Below, in pieces: positions 60,820 through 64,000 of a stretch of DNA of 64,000 nt. Position numbers and translations under genes: made by a program. Positions within the stretch are counted from its first letter, which is position 1; every line of letters begins with the position of its first letter. Below the pieces are notes generated by a model, which saw only the letters and a program-made list of their open reading frames with translations, did no database searches and was not told the DNA's origin. Source of the stretch: Zonotrichia leucophrys gambelii (lineage: Eukaryota > Chordata > Aves > Passeriformes > Passerellidae); the NCBI RefSeq assembly GCF_028769735.1, contig NC_088176.1, positions 21,265,501 to 21,329,500 of the forward strand, in the 5' to 3' direction.

Positions 60820-60910
60820 AAAACCACAAAAAAAAAAAAAAAGCTTAAAAAAACCAAACCACCAAAACATTCCCAAAACAAACCAAAACAACCTACCAAA
60901 ACCAAAAAGT
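60820..60910 (+). repeat. A-rich low-complexity tract
   Basis: A run of 15 A followed by AAACCAAACCACC-like sequence. It produces Lys/Pro-rich spurious frames. Confidence 0.8.
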
Positions 60911-61553
60911 CTTCCCGAAATGTTGTGTGCCTGTATACATTGACCAGCTGCAGCACCCAGACAAATAATGGATTGTTTATTTTGGTTATGAATGATGCCT
61001 TGTTTCTATCCTCTTTTGAGGGGGCTGTAACTGACTTTTGTTTTTGGTGGTAGTGGTTTTGGGAATTTTTTTATTTTAGAAGCAAACACTATAACCTTTT
61101 TCTTCACTATCTGCTCATCTAGATATTTTTTTCCTGAGGTCGCAAAATGGGTAAGTGATATAAAAGCACATATTGCTGAGTTTCCCTTCAACTCTCTAAA
61201 ATTAGTAATGGAAAACTTGAACCTATTCATTTTACTCTTTGTAAATGTGCATGACTTAACTAGCCCTCAGCCTTTAAACTTTAGGTAGTTGTAGTTGTTA
61301 CAGTGCTGATAGGCAGCCAGAGAAGTAAAAGGGCTCTGCAGTAGTTTAAAGAACTGTGAAAATGTTTTTCTAAAATACTCTGTCATAAATCACTACTTTG
61401 AACATTAAAATTAAGTTCAGTGTCTTTTTCTTAATATCTCTCAAGTAAGGCTTATTGAAAATGGCTTTCAAACTAACTTTTCAACTGTTACAGAAACTTG
61501 TGGTGTAATTGGAGTTCTGTGGTAAGGAATGTTGGTAGTTTATATAGCTCCAT

Positions 61554-61559
61554 TTTATT
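61554..61559 (-). terminator. Minus-strand poly(A) signal
   Basis: AATAAA on the minus strand, directly after two overlapping minus-strand open frames (61558-61884 and 61811-62071). It would fit the 3' end of a transcript convergent with VDAC2. Confidence 0.3.
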
Positions 61560-63230
61560 AAAATATGTAAAAAGCCTTAACAATAACTTTCAGTGCCAGA
61601 CAGCCTTTCCTCAGGTGTTCTGAATAAAAACCCCACCACTTGAGATCACCAATGACCAGAGCATCATTCTGCCTTTTGTTTGTGTGAATTGTAGCGTTAC
61701 ATTCCTGCCTGGTACCGCTGGAGTAGGGGTGTCTGTGTACATTGCAAGGAGACTTAATCACACTTTCATAAATAAAAATCCTTTCACATGAGATTGCGAT
61801 GCCCTGGATTTCACGAGTTACTGTCTGAATGTCCTGAATGTTTATGCTCTTCCTGTGCTGTAGAAATTCTCCAGGTTGGTTCATTTAACCTTGCACTCTT
61901 CACGTGGTTCAACTGGGTGTGGTATATTCCTAAATCTGCCTCTTGCACACTGCAGTTGTTCAAAAGCAGGAAATTTTGAACTATTTTGGAATGGGCAGGG
62001 AAACATTTTGCCCCCAAGCGTCGTGACGGGTTTTCACCTTTCCTTTGGCGCTGGATAAAACGAGGCAGCAATAAGGGTGCTTGCTGCCCTCTAATGTCCT
62101 ATTCTGGTGTTGAGCTCATTGCTGCAGCAGGCCGTCAGCCGGGCACGAATACACAGTTAATTCCTGGTGCCTGCTCTCCTAGGGGAAGTAGAACCGGGCA
62201 AACGAGCCAGCTTATGTGTGGATGATTCAGCCCTACTTCTACCGAAGGTCCTTGTTTCCTTATCAAACCAATGAGCAAAGACAGAAGCAATTCTATGCAA
62301 GGCGAGGCCGTAATAAAACTGGCTCACACCTGTAGTAGTAGTGTCTTAGTGGCAGGTAGAAATGCTTCCTGGGAACCAGCTGACAGGAAGGGAAAGCCAG
62401 AGAAAAAGCCAGTTGGGTTACATAGCATGAAAAGGCTAGGTTTATTTTAACTGGTTTTATTGTGTTTGTCAGTTTCCCTTTGCAGTGGAATGTTTCTGTT
62501 CCCAATCTGGAATAGTAATAAAAGCATAGATTATATCCATTAGTGTAGTGTGCATTCATTGAATTCAGTGATATTTTGTCTCTCATTGTTTCTGGGCCTG
62601 CATTTTAGTTGTGCTTTGGGTCCCTTCCACATGCTGCTGGATCAAATGGGAAGCAATAAACAAGTGGATTTTTCTGAGCATAACATGCCGCATCTTTTAC
62701 TTCAGCTGCAAGTTTGATACAAATGCTTATGTAAATAGAGGAAAACTTTTTTTTGCAAAGCAATTTCTGAGAATATTAATTAAAACTTATGAAAATGCTA
62801 TTAGAATGTGAGGTATTACATACTGAGATTTGGTTCATATCTACCCTCATGTATCTGCTGATGCTGGGAAAAGTGCTGACAGACCTTTGAAGATGGCAAG
62901 CCTGGACTGTTTCAGCTCCAAATATTTGACCTTTACTTCAGATCTTTTTAAATGAGGATTTTCTGCTGAGCCGAATACCACAGCAGAACTTGCAGTACAC
63001 TTGCTGGTTAACAGCAGCGCACATACCAGAAATGTTTTGTGGTTTTTTTGTGGGATATTCTTTGTCCTGGATCCAAGGGAGGAGATCCTAATGCTGAAGC
63101 AATGATGCTGTTTAAGCGTTTGGCATTCTTAAGACTCACTTTTTTTTTTGTTTACTTTGCCTGTGTTCCTATGAAGATGAAACCACTAAATGGCCATTAC
63201 AGAAATGACAGAAATGTCCCTTGTCTCTGG
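61560..63230. other. Intergenic DNA with minus-strand open frames
   Basis: Two minus-strand frames of 108 and 86 codons overlap here. Neither shows a known domain. No COMTD1 methyltransferase motif was found, although that gene lies next to VDAC2 in mammals. Confidence 0.4.
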
Positions 63231-63920
63231 CTGTGCTTCAGCCCGAGTTACCGAGCTCCGCCCGAGAGCCGGCACGGAGGGGAGAGCTGGGGTGGGGGCG
63301 CGCAAGGAACCAGTCACCTTTGCCCTCGGATTCTTAGCGGTCTGTGGTGGCATTGCTGAAAATACGCTTTTCAATGACTCTTTAGTACGCACACGTGCCT
63401 CCGTTTAAGAAATGCTAAATTTCGCTGTGCTGTGGTGTGGGGAGGGATGTGTTTGAGTTCTCCTGCACCGTCCGGGATATTTTCCCGGCAGCTCCCGAGC
63501 GAGCTTTGTTGCCAGCTCGCTGTTCCCCGCGATCCGGCAGTCCGTGCCGCGGCTCTGGCGGTGACGGACGGGGGCGGTCGCCCCGAGCTGCCCGGGCCGC
63601 TGCCGCCCCCCGAGTCCGCCGCGGGCTGCGGGCGCCACCTGGCGGCCGCCGGCGCCCCCTGACGCCGCCGTTGCGCCCTCAGGAGGAGCCGCTCCTGCGG
63701 GCGCCGTCCCCGGCCCACCGAGCGAGCGAGGCAGTGGGAAATGGTGATGGCAGCGAGCCCGGTCATCCTGAGACGAAGAAATAGAATCAAAGGAGGAAAG
63801 GCCCCTCGTACGCCGGCACTCGGGGTGCTCTATCCCTGCAGCTGAGACCCGGGCAGCGGCCCTGGGCTCTGATGGAGCAGCCAGCGCTGTTCTCACCGCC
63901 TGCTGGCTCCCGGGAGCCTC
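63231..63920. promoter_or_regulatory. CpG island at the right end
   Basis: GC- and CpG-rich, TATA-less. Open frames on both strands are compositional. It may be the promoter of the next gene or of a minus-strand transcript running toward VDAC2. Two CTCF-like motifs lie at 63635-63646 and 63651-63664. Confidence 0.5.
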
Positions 63921-64000
63921 CACTCCCGTCTAAACGCAATTCATTAACACAACAAGTTGTCTTCCCGACTGCTGCTCAGCCCCTGACGTGACTGTACTTT

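Larger units (their letters stand above)
59401..61553. other. Intergenic DNA downstream of VDAC2
   Basis: No gene recognised. It includes an A-rich, AAACC-type low-complexity tract at 60820-60910. Confidence 0.5.

Noticed and set aside
63405..63923. 172-codon minus-strand frame at the right edge considered as COMTD1 exon 1
   Set aside because: No hydrophobic N-terminal anchor or methyltransferase motif of COMTD1; CpG-island composition explains the open frame.
1..64000. tRNA genes, CRISPR arrays, bacterial operons or insertion sequences
   Set aside because: None seen. The DNA is vertebrate nuclear sequence with introns and avian repeats.

Overview
This window is nuclear DNA from a bird, most likely a neoavian or passerine species. 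The evidence is vertebrate split genes with GT-AG introns, a 3' end of a CR1 LINE, an LTR of a type common in songbird genomes, and a 283-residue VDAC2 without the N-terminal extension of mammalian VDAC2. Gene content and order match the vertebrate block DUSP29 / DUSP13 - SAMD8 - VDAC2 (human 10q22).

Layout. From 1 to 5.7 kb lie two minus-strand exon relics of a second dual-specificity phosphatase (DUSP13B-like). Exon boundary phases are kept but the active-site loop is damaged and no middle exon was found. From 9.08 to 10.73 kb, minus strand, is a complete three-exon DUSP13A (207 residues, intact HCX5R loop). From 15.2 to about 33.7 kb, plus strand, is SAMD8 (SMSr, ceramide phosphoethanolamine synthase): a CpG-island promoter, a long first intron carrying an LTR fragment, five coding exons (414 residues) and a 3' UTR of about 5.2 kb. 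From 33.7 to 47.3 kb is intergenic DNA with low-complexity tracts, a perfect stem-loop and an isolated CpG island at 42.25-43.0 kb. From 47.35 to about 59.4 kb, plus strand, is VDAC2: a CpG-island promoter and eight coding exons (283 residues), followed by several poly(A) signals. From 59.4 to 64 kb is intergenic DNA ending in another CpG island at 63.2-63.9 kb. Minus-strand open frames and a minus-strand poly(A) signal near 61.55 kb hint at a convergent transcript.

The three intact genes belong to different pathways: muscle-type phosphatase, ER sphingolipid synthesis/sensing, and mitochondrial outer-membrane channel. The linkage is conserved synteny, not an operon. DUSP13A and SAMD8 are divergent; SAMD8 and VDAC2 are in tandem.

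Less ordinary items are the decayed DUSP13B-like exons, coding-looking open frames antisense to VDAC2 introns (best at 49.60-49.85 kb), a possible frame-breaking cryptic exon in VDAC2, and the orphan CpG island. All homology calls rest on reading the translations; no database search was run.
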